64,000 nucleotides of DNA from Escarpia spicata. Taxonomy: Eukaryota; Annelida; Polychaeta; Sabellida; Siboglinidae. A model generated the notes under the pieces. It was not told where the DNA came from and searched no databases. It worked only from the letters and a program-made list of their open reading frames with translations. Each line of letters begins with the position of its first letter. Positions within the stretch are counted from its first letter, which is position 1. This document shows positions 54,779 through 64,000 of the stretch, piece after piece. The stretch covers positions 55,680,839 through 55,744,838 of the forward strand of contig OZ023214.1 in assembly GCA_963995525.1 (NCBI GenBank), read 5' to 3'. A program made the translations under genes and the position numbers.

Positions 54779-55700
54779 TTTGTTTATTTAGATAATAGGA
54801 ATGATCCTTTATACCATTCAGTATATTTAATGCTTTTAGCTAGATTCTGGCCTACATTTATAAAGAATGTATTAAATATGTTAACAATATCTAGCTTATG
54901 AGATATTTTAGAGTCGGAAACATTTAAACATTTTGGAAATGATGTCTAAGTTTTACCTTTGAACAATATTTCATTTATTGTATTCAAAGTGTTTTTTTAT
55001 TATTCATATTCACATGACACAGGGTTTGTTACTTTTAGTTGCTTTTACAATTCATCCCTATATTTTATTGATCTTAATAGACCTAAAGTTATCCATGGAG
55101 ACATTTTATGTTTCTATCTGTTGAATTTCACTATCTTACTACTCAGGTATCTATTTTTAGATTTATTTATTTCATTAAGGATAATGTTATAGCTTAGGTT
55201 TGGGTCTGCATTTAAATTTATATCTAACTTATTGTATATATTAGAAGCAACTTAACCAGTATATACCTTTAACATAGCATCTCTATTTTGAATGTTAATT
55301 TTATAAATTTGGAAGGGTGTTCCTTTTTCAGGGCAGTACCTAAAACATAAAATAGGGTTGATGATCAGAAATGTCTTTACTTAAGGCGACACACGGCAGG
55401 TAGATATGATTATTTTTTAATTTGTGCAAATAGTTCTATTTGTTCTGCCCAATGCATGAAATGGGTCTTACTGAGTAAAATATATATGTATTGAACTTTT
55501 TTCAGCCAGATCCCGTTTCCATGGTAACAAACAAAATGGCAGTGTTTCCAAAAATTTTGAAACACTGACATTTTTTATTGAACCAATATATAGTTCTTGC
55601 AAGTCCATGTTCTCTATACATTCTATTGTGCAATAATGATCAGAGCATTTACCAAAAATTGTGTTTTTATTTTAAAAATAATGTTTTGGTCAAATAAAAA

Positions 55701-56444
55701 AAAATGGGCCAAGAGGCCCTGAAGTCCTTTGGACTAATACGTCTATATGTGACCCCGGCTGACCAAATGAGTGATAAGTCGGAAAAATTGTAACATTGTT
55801 TTCTTACATCCTTATAAAGGTTTGGTAGGGTGCTTTACACGGTTTAACAAATTATGACTGCTACAAAAATTGGCGAAGTTATGGAGCATTGAACATGGGA
55901 GGGGTCAAAAAATGAAAATGAAAAAAACGGCTGTTGAAGTTTTACATTATATATGCAAATGGATTGCATGGAAATATTACATGCATGACATTCAAATGTG
56001 GCACACAGTATGTAATATGTATGTTATGTTGCAATGATACACTGGAAGTACAAATGTGCTGCTACAAAGACTTAGCAAGTTATGACACATTATGTCTTTA
56101 TGTGTAAAACTAAGAGGACAGATTATTTGAGAGCAAAAGGTAGACTAAAGAAAATAAAAAATGACAAAGCTAATGTTTCTGGCACAATACACAACATCTA
56201 CTGTTGGGGGTGATCTCAAGGGCCCTTCTCAAAACCACATCATTAGATAATGTAAAACTTTTGCACTAGAATGATTCAATAAAATACAGATTTCTTGTGT
56301 ATAGTGGCAACACCCTAAGATACATCTATTCAAAATTAGAAAAAAAGTTGCTGAACAGTTTCTGAGATACGGCAACTAACGGCAGACGTCGGACGCTGAG
56401 TGATGGCAATAGTCCGCTGGACCTTTGGCCCAAAGGACTAAAAA
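55701..56444. mobile_element. Hairpin-ended DNA repeat, copy A (744 bp)
   Basis: Starts AAAATGGGCCAAGAGGCCC with AGTCCTTTGGACTAATACG, and ends TAGTCCGCTGGACCTTTGG with CCCAAAGGACTAAAAA. Both ends can form small hairpins (AGTCC-TTT-GGACT; CTTTGG-GCC-CAAAG type). It shares start, middle and end with copy C but lacks most of copy C's interior, so it is a deleted derivative. No coding capacity. Confidence 0.75.
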
Positions 56445-57085
56445 GCACTGCAATTTTCATTTATTTTGAACATATTTATATTAAAATCCCCAGCAAGAAT
56501 AAGGTTATGTTTTTTTTTATTTTGTAGGTGTAATATAATCGGTGTAAATTAATTTATGAATTCGTTAACATTTTTGTTTGATTGTCTAGGGGGTTGGTAT
56601 ATATTTCTTATAACTATGGTCTGCGGCAAACCTCCGTCACTAACCTTTATTATTTGACCCTCCCAGTTTGTGTATGTATTTAAGTTCATCTCTAATTTCT
56701 AATATAATAGAGAATCTACATATATTATTAAACCCCCTTCACAACTACAACTTTTCCCTTGTGATATGCATGTACAATTATATCCATTTAACTGAATAAG
56801 TGACAAGTCATCATTTTTAGAGATCCAACTTTCTTGTAAGCATATTAAGCTAAATTTTAATTCTTTGTTAGATCTTTTATCAATGCTTCAAGTTTGTTAA
56901 ATTTGGCATTAATTGAATGTATGTTAATGCTTAGAATTCTTAATTGTGTGCTTCTGTCTTTTGCTAGTAGTTCAAATTGTTCAGTATCATAATATGAGGA
57001 TCTGTGTATTATCGGCAATTAATTATTTTCATTGTTGTTAGTTTTGATATCTAAGACATTATTTAAAGTAATTTTGTAAGCCCCC

Positions 57086-57356
57086 AGAAAAAAATATAAA
57101 ATTTTCGTCAGACATCAATTAACTTGCACTTAATTTTTTGAATATACTGATAAAATTGATAAGCCTGTTTTGTAGCATGGATTTTGTTTGAATAAATTGT
57201 TGAACATTTTGGAAGTCCATTTTCCACCAAGTTCACATGATACAAAAGTGTTGTGTAACATGCAGACACACATGCAAGACAATATACTATTTAAAGAAAA
57301 AATAAGTAAAACAAAAGTTCAGGCTTATAAGATGACCCAAGAAAAAAGAAAGAACA
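57086..57356. other. Short AT-rich interval without recognised feature
   Basis: The small frame starting near 57188 runs into hairpin-repeat copy B and shows no domain. Confidence 0.5.
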
Positions 57357-57657
57357 AAATGGGCGAAGTCGCCCTGAAGTCCTTTGGACTAATACGTCTA
57401 TATGTGACCCCGGCTGACCAAATGAGTGATAAGTCGGAAAAATTGTAATATTGTTTTCTTACATCCTTGTAAAGGTTTGGTAGGGTGCTTTACACGGTTT
57501 CAAAAATTATGACTGCTACAAAAATTGACAAAGTTATGGAGCATTGAACATGGTAGGGGTCAAAAAGTGAAAATGAAGAAAACGGCTGTTGAAGTTTTAC
57601 ATTATATATGCAAATGGATTGCATGGAAATATTACATGCACAACATTCAAATGTGGC
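57357..57657. mobile_element. Hairpin-ended DNA repeat, copy B (truncated)
   Basis: Begins AAATGGGCGAAGTCGCCCTG, follows copy A closely for 300 bp, and stops abruptly after CATTCAAATGTGGC. Confidence 0.8.
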
Positions 57658-57839
57658 GATCAGACTTTAACTTTTGAAGATACGAACAAAACAAGGTATG
57701 CTTGGCGATATGTATAGTCGAGGCGCTCCGTGAAAGTCCGGCGCTCTGGTTTATACACTTTTGAAGGTCGGCGTCTCCTCAAATCAATGTATTTAATATT
57801 TTTGGCACACACGATTCAGAATTTAATGGTGACCGGGAT

Positions 57840-58060
57840 AGGAGTCGAGATAGGGGCACTTGAACAATTGAAATGACCGTGTGGCGCGATCGGGATACGT
57901 AGTCGACATCGGGGCGTTTGCAGACCAACGAGTGTCTGCAAGCGCCCCGATCTTGTGACTCATCCATCCCCGATTGCGGGATGCGCTCAGTTGGGAACAA
58001 TCTAACCACACATGTGGCACGATCTGGATGCATTTCGAGATCAGGGCGCTCATAAATTAA
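57840..58060. repeat. Direct repeat region with a strong hairpin
   Basis: GTGTGGCGCGATCGGGATAC at 57879 and ATGTGGCACGATCTGGATGC at 58011 are direct repeats of about 60 bp. Between them, ATCGGGGCGTTTGCAGAC (57908) pairs with GTCTGCAAGCGCCCCGAT (ending 57951), an 18-bp stem with one wobble and an 8-nt loop. Confidence 0.75.
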
Positions 58061-58249
58061 TAATAATACACACGATCGTGTAACCGTCTGTAGCCATGAG
58101 TAGGGTTACATGCAAAATTTAGCAGTGTGTTGTATAAAAAGGCAGGGCATTCTTTTTGTCTTTTTTGAGTACCAGGGTGTCACTGAAAAAGGGCAGGGCG
58201 TAACACCCTGCAAACTCAACCTAAGCAGAACACTGCCTACACAACACAG

Positions 58250-58920
58250 CCAAGTACCTAGGCATCAATATTAATAGCAAACTGTTGGGTAACCACCATG
58301 TGGAAGCCATTACTAAGAAAGCCAATAGCACCCTTGCTTTCCTGAATCGCAACACCAGTAACTGCTCCAGACAGGTTAAATAATACTGCCATCAAACATA
58401 TTGTAGCGTCAAAGTAACATAAAACAACTCACTGGTGAAGAGAGAGAACGTTTTAATTGCAGCACTCACACACACGTCCCTTTTCGTCTGACTGCACCCA
58501 ACAAGCCAGTGTTCCACATACCAGTCAACCTCGCATAATGTCATTGCATAACAACGCAGCATTGTGCCAACGTCCCCATCGCCGCCAACCGCCGAGCACT
58601 AAAGGACACGCCCAAAATACACTGCACTTCTAAGCCACATTGCACTTTTATACAACACTCCCCCTGATTTTCAGAACATCATATACATCATGGTTCATAT
58701 ACAAAACATATGTCAGACCAACAATTGAGTATACTTCCGCGGTTTGGGACACTGCCACCAAGCGAAATATCAACAAACTGGAGATGGTACAGAGACATGC
58801 TGCCAGGTATGTTTATGGTGACTGGCAGTGCCACAGCAGCCCAACCTTCATGCTCTACAAATTGCAATGGCAGTCCCTGGAACAGCACAGATGTATGGTG
58901 AGGCTCAACATGATGTATAA
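58250..58920 (+). pseudogene. LINE RT C-terminal fragment interrupted by an LTR remnant
   Basis: KYLGININSKLLGNHH and KANSTLAFLNRNTSNCSRQV (58252-58380) continue after an insertion with YKTYVRPTIEYTSAVWD, INKLEMVQRHAARYVYGDW and LQWQSLEQHR (58697-58917). These are the standard thumb and C-terminal blocks of a CR1/Jockey-type RT. Confidence 0.85.
58402..58653 (-). repeat. LTR remnant with adjacent polypurine tract
   Basis: Read on the minus strand it starts TGTATAAAAGTGCAATGTGG and ends TTTGACGCTACA (TGT...ACA), about 252 bp. AGGGGGAGTGT directly precedes it, a good polypurine tract. It splits the LINE fragment. Only one LTR and a few internal bases are present. Confidence 0.6.
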
Positions 58921-58926
58921 AATTTA

Positions 58927-61204
58927 AAATGGGCCATGTGGCCCTGAAGTCCTCTGGACTAATACGTCTATATGTGACCCCGGCTGACCAAATGAGTGAT
59001 AAGTCAGAAAAATTGTAACATTATTTTCTTACATTCTTGTAAAGGTTTGGTAGGGTGCTTTACACGGTTTCAAAAATTATGACTGCTACAAAAATTGGCG
59101 AAGTTATGGAGCATTGAACATGGTAGGGGTTAAAAAGTGAAAATGAAGAAAACGGCTGTTGAAGTTTTACATTATATATGCAAATGGATTGCATGGAAAT
59201 ATTACATGCACAAAATTCAAATGTGGCACACAGTATGTAATATGTATGTTATGTTGCAATGATACACTGGAAGTACAAATGTGCTGCTACAAAGACTTAT
59301 CAAGTTATGCCAGATTATGTCTTTATGTATAAAACTAAGAGGACAGATTACTTGAGAGCAAAAGGTAGACTCACTGTTTGACACAGTTTAAAACCTACAG
59401 GCAACTGTCCAGTTTAACAGGGGTCTAGTGGCTTAATGCTGTCTGCTGACACAAGCTACTGCCAGTGACCAATTACAGATTAGTCAGTTTCCATCAAACA
59501 ATAGCAGGCAGAGAATCTTAGCTCCACAGCTGGGTGTAATACACAACCAGAGCCACCACTGATTCATGGTCAAGCAGATTAGCTCAATGCACAAACTAAG
59601 ACAATACACAACACTGTGAGTGACAGTGTCCAGAGTCAGGCCTAAGCAGTGTCCTCATTGCTGAACAGAACAATTAAACCTGCCAAGTGGGTGACATTCT
59701 GCACAAGTGTTCATTAATCCTTATTCATTGTTCAGAACACCAGACTGACCACATACCCAAACAAAGCGAAAGTAATAGATGAAGAACAGACAGTGTTCAA
59801 ATAAGGGTATTGGTTGAATTGTATTTGTCTCGACGCAAAAGGCTTTATTGTGCTTTCATCAATTATAAGAAAGCATTTGATTTAGTAGACCGGTCCTCCC
59901 TGTGGTCTAAGATAATTTCATGCGGTATTAATGGTATTGTGTTGAAAGTTGTATACAACATGTACAAAAATGCTAAATCATGTATAAATCAGGGCCAGGC
60001 TGTGTCAGCCTTCTTCTAATGTGTGTATAGGTATGGCAAGGAGAAAACTTGTGTCCTTTGTTATTTGCTATTTACCTGAATCATTTTGAACACTGTTAGT
60101 CACAATTATAATGGACTTGACATGGCAGCTGGTGAAATTTACAACAACCTTAGTGATGATGATGTAGAAAATGTATGTTCTACTATATGCTGATGACACT
60201 AGAATGATTCAATCAAATACAGATTTCTTGCTTGTGTATAGCGGAACTATGTCAACTCTTCTAATGGTTGACATTTGGTTGTTTCAGGTGTCAACTATAT
60301 TGTGAATCTGTAATTATTAGTCTATATTGATACAATTGATTTACACAGTACCATGTCTACACAAGGCATGGCAAGCATAAACAGAACAGTAGAATGCATT
60401 TGATATCAATAACGTGTAGGATATTTCACTCTATAGTTGTCCAGAATATTAATTTTCTATGTTTGTTACCTACAGGTGACAGAATATTAATGTTCTATGT
60501 TTGTCACCTACAGGTTTCTACAGACAATACATATTTAACCAATAGACACCACAGTCAAACCATTTTATAATAATTAAATGAACATCAAAATAAACACAAC
60601 TTGCAATTTTAGAAAATCAATAGTTTTGAAGATAAAAAGTGTTAGGCAACTGTTCAGTCTAACAGGGGTCAAGTGTGTCTACTCTGCCTGGGAGCTGTGA
60701 CCAATTAAAGATTAGTCAAGGTCTCAATGGAACAGTAGCACTAGGCTGCATAAATTAGTTTTGGTGTTGACTTTGTGGCACAATAAACAAAATCTACTGT
60801 TGGGGGTGGTCTCAAGGGCCCTTCTCAAAACCACATCACTAGATAATGTAAAACTGTTGCACTTTGGGGGCCCCTTAGGTGCCCTTAGAATGATTCAATC
60901 AAATACAGATTTCTTGTATATAGTGGCAGCACCCTAAGATACATCTATGCAAAATAAAATAAAAAGTTGCTGAACAGTTTTTGAATTTTTTTACAAAATG
61001 TTACATTTTTACAAGTTTTGGGGTCCTTGGAGACCCCAGGGAGCCCTTAAAATAATTAAATCAAATACAGATTTCCTAAGATATGTCTATGCAAAAGTAG
61101 AGAAAAAGTTGCTGAACGGTTTCTGAGATACAGCAGCTAACGGCGGACGGAGGACGCAGAGTGATGGCAATAGTCCCTTGGACCTTCGGCCAAAGGACTA
61201 AAAA
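58927..61204. mobile_element. Hairpin-ended DNA repeat, copy C (about 2.3 kb)
   Basis: Begins AAAATGGGCCATGTGGCCCT with GACTAATACGTCTATATGTG and ends TAGTCCCTTGGACCTTCGG with CAAAGGACTAAAA, the same termini as copy A. The interior contains repeated blocks (AGAATGATTCAATCAAATAC at 60202 and 60893; GACAGAATATTAATGTTCTA at about 60447 and 60479), an RT fragment at 59810-60230, and sequence of unknown origin. No transposase was recognised. Confidence 0.65.
59810..60230 (+). pseudogene. Reverse transcriptase fragment inside copy C
   Basis: VELYLSRRKRLYCAFINYKK with AFDLVDRSSLW and KVVYNMYKNAKSC corresponds to RT palm blocks; frameshifted NLCPLLFAIYLN (60050) and ILLYADDT (60180-60205) follow. It belongs to a different LINE family from the CR1-like copies. 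Frame breaks make it inactive. Confidence 0.75.
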
Positions 61205-61374
61205 TATTCAAAAACCTTTACTGTTTATAGTTGGAGAATGTGCTTATATACTAACAGATCATGAAGATCCCAGTTGTACAAGCAACGATATTTACGTTCC
61301 CTTTTCTCTCTCCAAATTAAAGGGAATAAAAACATCTTTTGCTTGAATTCATGTTAAATTAGATCCTGCTATAT

Positions 61375-61599
61375 ATTTCCATGTCCACCAACCCAAAAAA
61401 AAAAACCAAAATAAAAGAATTAGAAATTCCACATTTTATGTTGTACATCCGGACATTTTCGAATATGCATATTTTTGGCGCGCTTTTTGGGATGCTGAGA
61501 TGTGATGTCAGACATGACTCTGCCGGTACAGCGACCGCTTGTTTACATTCATTCTCAGCAATATGACAGCAGAGGTGGCTGTGTAATGCGAATATCATC
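61375..61599 (+). promoter_or_regulatory. Likely promoter / 5' UTR of the THAP gene
   Basis: Contains TTTTTGGCGCGCTTTTTG (61468-61485), a palindromic E2F-like site, TGATGTCAGACATGAC and a GC-richer stretch leading to the start codon. There is no TATA box near a defined start. Inferred from position and motif only. Confidence 0.35.
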
Positions 61600-62124
61600 A
61601 TGGTTCATAGTGCGGCATTCGGTTGTAATGCAAACTCTTCTAAACATACAGCAACACACAATTTTTTTCAGTTCCCTACGGATCCAGTTTTATTGAAGAA
61701 ATGGATCGCAAAAATCAAGCGAGCTAACTTCAAGCCGACGAAACACAGCCAGCTTTGCTCCGCTCATTTTGAGAAAAACTGTTTTGATCGCGATCCGGAG
61801 ATGTTGGCAACCCTTGGATATCCTGGTGCTCGAATATCGTTGAAAAGCGATGCAGTCCCAACAATATTCCCGGCAGTAGAAGATGCATTGATGCCATCAA
61901 TCCGCCTAAGACAGGCGTCGGCACGGGCAGGATCGACGGCCGCTTTGCCCGAGTCGAAGGCAAGCGGGTCTCGCAAGCGTAGTTCCAGTGCCGCTGCAGG
62001 CTCCGCTGCCGCTGTCACTACAGCCGGCTCTGCAACTACACCCATAGCTTCTTCGGGGTACCAGGTTCCTTCTACGAGTGGTGAATTTACGAGGTCTGCT
62101 TACCGAAAGCGGCAACGAATCAAG
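61600..62124 (+). CDS. First exon of a THAP-domain protein
   Basis: THAP domains are C2CH zinc-finger DNA-binding modules found in animal transcription factors and in P-element-type transposases. The ATG at 61600 starts MVHSAAFGCNANS. HNFFQFPTDPVLLKKW, RANFKPTKHSQLCSAHF and SDAVPTIFP follow, matching the conserved Phe-Pro, Trp, Pro, Cys-x2-His and AVPTIF positions. The first zinc Cys, normally at about residue 5, is Ala here. After residue about 100 the exon encodes a disordered Ala/Ser/Thr-rich linker with basic patches (KASGSRKRSSS, RKRQRIK). It ends at AAG then GTAATT, a usable donor. No transposase-like sequence is visible; later exons are beyond the window. Confidence 0.8.
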
Positions 62125-64000
62125 GTAATTCTTATATGTGATTTCTGCTATTATTATTATTCTGTAGGTCTAGTATAATGCCTGGACTGGACGGTCTCGT
62201 GTGTGTCAAAATAAGTTATTCAACTTATTGTCATTGGTTCCAATCATATCACGGAACTCTTCCTAAGTATCTTATATTCTAAATGTTGTAGTTATGTACG
62301 ATACTACTATAATAAATCTACATATATTAAGTTTTGTGTAAAATTTGATAGTGTAATCAAATCGATTCAGGTGACTGTTTTTATCATTATCATGGTTACA
62401 GGAATGTAAGGCAATAAAACAAAAACGTCAACAAATTAATTGATGCTAGTTTGTTAGTTATGCATTTAATTAATCTATGTACTTTTACATGCAAATAAGA
62501 AATAATTATTTTAATTATACTCGTTGCCGAGTCAGGTTAGTCTGTTATCATAAGTTTTTTAAACCGTAAGAAGCAATACTTGGATGTAGAACATTGCAAT
62601 GTGAATTTGCAGATGGAAGAATAATTATATTTTCAAATGTATTTAACGTTGAATTTACATAGATTAATTATTATTTTTCATACTTAACATTTGTTGTTTT
62701 TTAAATGACAATACTTGGACTTTATGAAAGTGCCATGCAGTTTGATCAACATCAAATATCTGTACACATAAAGTACCATGCATAAGTTAGACTTTTAAAA
62801 TAAAAAAAATTTAATTAGGAAGTGGTTTGTCTCATTCTTATAGTTGGAACCTGTTGCTGGCAATCTCCTCCTCTGACACATGACTCACTAAAGTCTTATG
62901 TCATCAATGACTTGCTGAAGAATTAACTGCCATCAGTATTCTCTGTAGAAACAGTTTATTGCAGTGTTTGGCACTTGTCTGCTAATCCAGCTAATTGGAC
63001 TGAGGAACTAAGTGTAGTGTGCCTAAGTCAACTGATCAAATCTAATTAATTACCAGTTGACATTGTACTTTGTAGGTCTTTCCTGCTATGAATAACAAAT
63101 ACACCAGCCACCTCCAGCTGGCCCACTGCATTCTCCCTCCAGTTAAAATAGTTATCTGAACCTGATCTACTGGTAATTAAAGCATGCTAGGTGGAAATGG
63201 CAGGAACTGGGTAACATGGATGTGACATGTCGGATACTTATTATTACTATAATTAACCCATGCCTAACATCACCCTGATCACCAATGCAACTGGAAAACC
63301 TTGCAGGTAGATGTGATTAATTATTATTAATATTGAATGGTTACCACATTGAACACCCTGTAGATTACAGTATGTATCCATCGAGTTAATAATCTATTAT
63401 GTTTAAGTTTTCAAAAGTAATGTTTTCAATCAATATAATTCTTACAGTAGATGCAGCTTTCATAACACACACTATTGTAACACACAAGTACTGTTACATT
63501 TGTTACTATATAATTTTTAATATTTCATTAGTAATTTATTTATTTGTATTTTCATAACTCCAGTCCACAGGCCTGTGGTGAATTACATTACAGTGTAATA
63601 TATTGCTATTGCCTAGTTTCCATTTTATTACAGTTGCATATTGAGGACAATGTACATCATGTAATATATACTATTACATTTGAAGGTATTACCATTACAT
63701 TTTGAATTGGAACTACAGTATGTACCGAGATAAATATTTAGAACAAAAATATAACTATCGTATCTTGTATTATCTACTAACAATGTTTACGGACAGAACA
63801 TATTTTTCATTTTATGTGTCTGTATAACATGAATGAATGGAAGACAAAAGACATGTCACTGCCATTTAATAGATTGCAATCAGTGTAATTACACCTTACT
63901 GCTTGATGCATTGCTAATTACTGGCACAAGTCATGATCATTATTTGATTTTTAACTTAATAATGTTATTACTTTAAAAAATCAAGTAAATTTATCAAATA
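62125..64000 (+). other. Presumed first intron of the THAP gene
   Basis: AT-rich, no exon, array or transposon terminus was recognised up to the window edge. Confidence 0.5.

Larger units (their letters stand above)
53516..57085 (-). mobile_element. LINE relic on the minus strand, with a nested insertion
   Basis: The order on the minus strand is endonuclease start (about 56990-56720: SINIHSINAKFNKLEALI and CLQESWISKNDDLS), endonuclease end (about 55375: LIINPILCF-type), linker, RT palm and thumb, to 53516. The endonuclease is split by inserted sequence at 55378-56444 that includes hairpin-repeat copy A. Several frame breaks are present. Confidence 0.8.

Overview
This is a repeat-dense, AT-rich metazoan genomic window. 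It has spliced genes with GT-AG exons, several non-LTR retrotransposon families, an LTR retrotransposon and a THAP-domain exon. It resembles an aquatic invertebrate genome (cephalochordate, hemichordate or mollusc type), because CR1-like elements with a PHD-plus-esterase ORF1, or with a 2A-like motif before a zinc finger, are known from such animals. Species cannot be fixed from the sequence alone.

Host genes occupy little of the window. They are: a PIN/XPG-N (FAM120/asteroid-like) exon on the minus strand at 2217-2960; a Gln/Pro-rich exon at 40760-40946; an intronless mitochondrial elongation factor Tu gene at 47699-49159; the last two coding exons of an unrecognised Pro/Gln/Met-rich protein on the minus strand at 50106-51174; and the first exon of a THAP protein at 61600-62124.

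The main feature is a pair of giant fold-back elements that fill most of 12.6-40.4 kb. Element 1 (12586-31472, 18.9 kb) has terminal inverted repeats identical over 103 bp and a 6-bp target duplication (CAATAC). Its arms are mirror-image series of minisatellites in the same order: a GTTAAAGCATAGGG array, an ACAAACAGCTCATAACCAC array, a unique spacer, a CACGAGACTACGGATG array, an (ACTC)n array and 125-bp repeats. The arms surround a short core. Two LINEs are nested in it: a 5'-truncated CR1/L2-type copy with an uninterrupted 831-aa frame (17543-20541), and a nearly full-length CR1-like copy with PHD-esterase ORF1 and endonuclease-RT ORF2 (22259-27070). Element 2 (about 32114-40375, 8.3 kb) has the same design with different minisatellites. 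The two elements share a homologous core of about 270 bp plus loop sequence. That core is dense in ETS-, E-box-, CCAAT- and octamer-like motifs. Neither element encodes a recognisable transposase, so both look non-autonomous.

The remainder is mostly transposon debris. A CR1-like LINE with a degenerate 2A motif lies at 7.3-10.6 kb and other LINE relics at 1.7-2.0, 4.1-6.4, 53.5-57.1, 58.2-58.9 and 59.8-60.2 kb. A second copy of the element-1 CR1 family (41785-47356) is split by a decayed Gypsy-type LTR retrotransposon (42039-46080). Three copies of a hairpin-ended DNA repeat lie in 55.7-61.2 kb.
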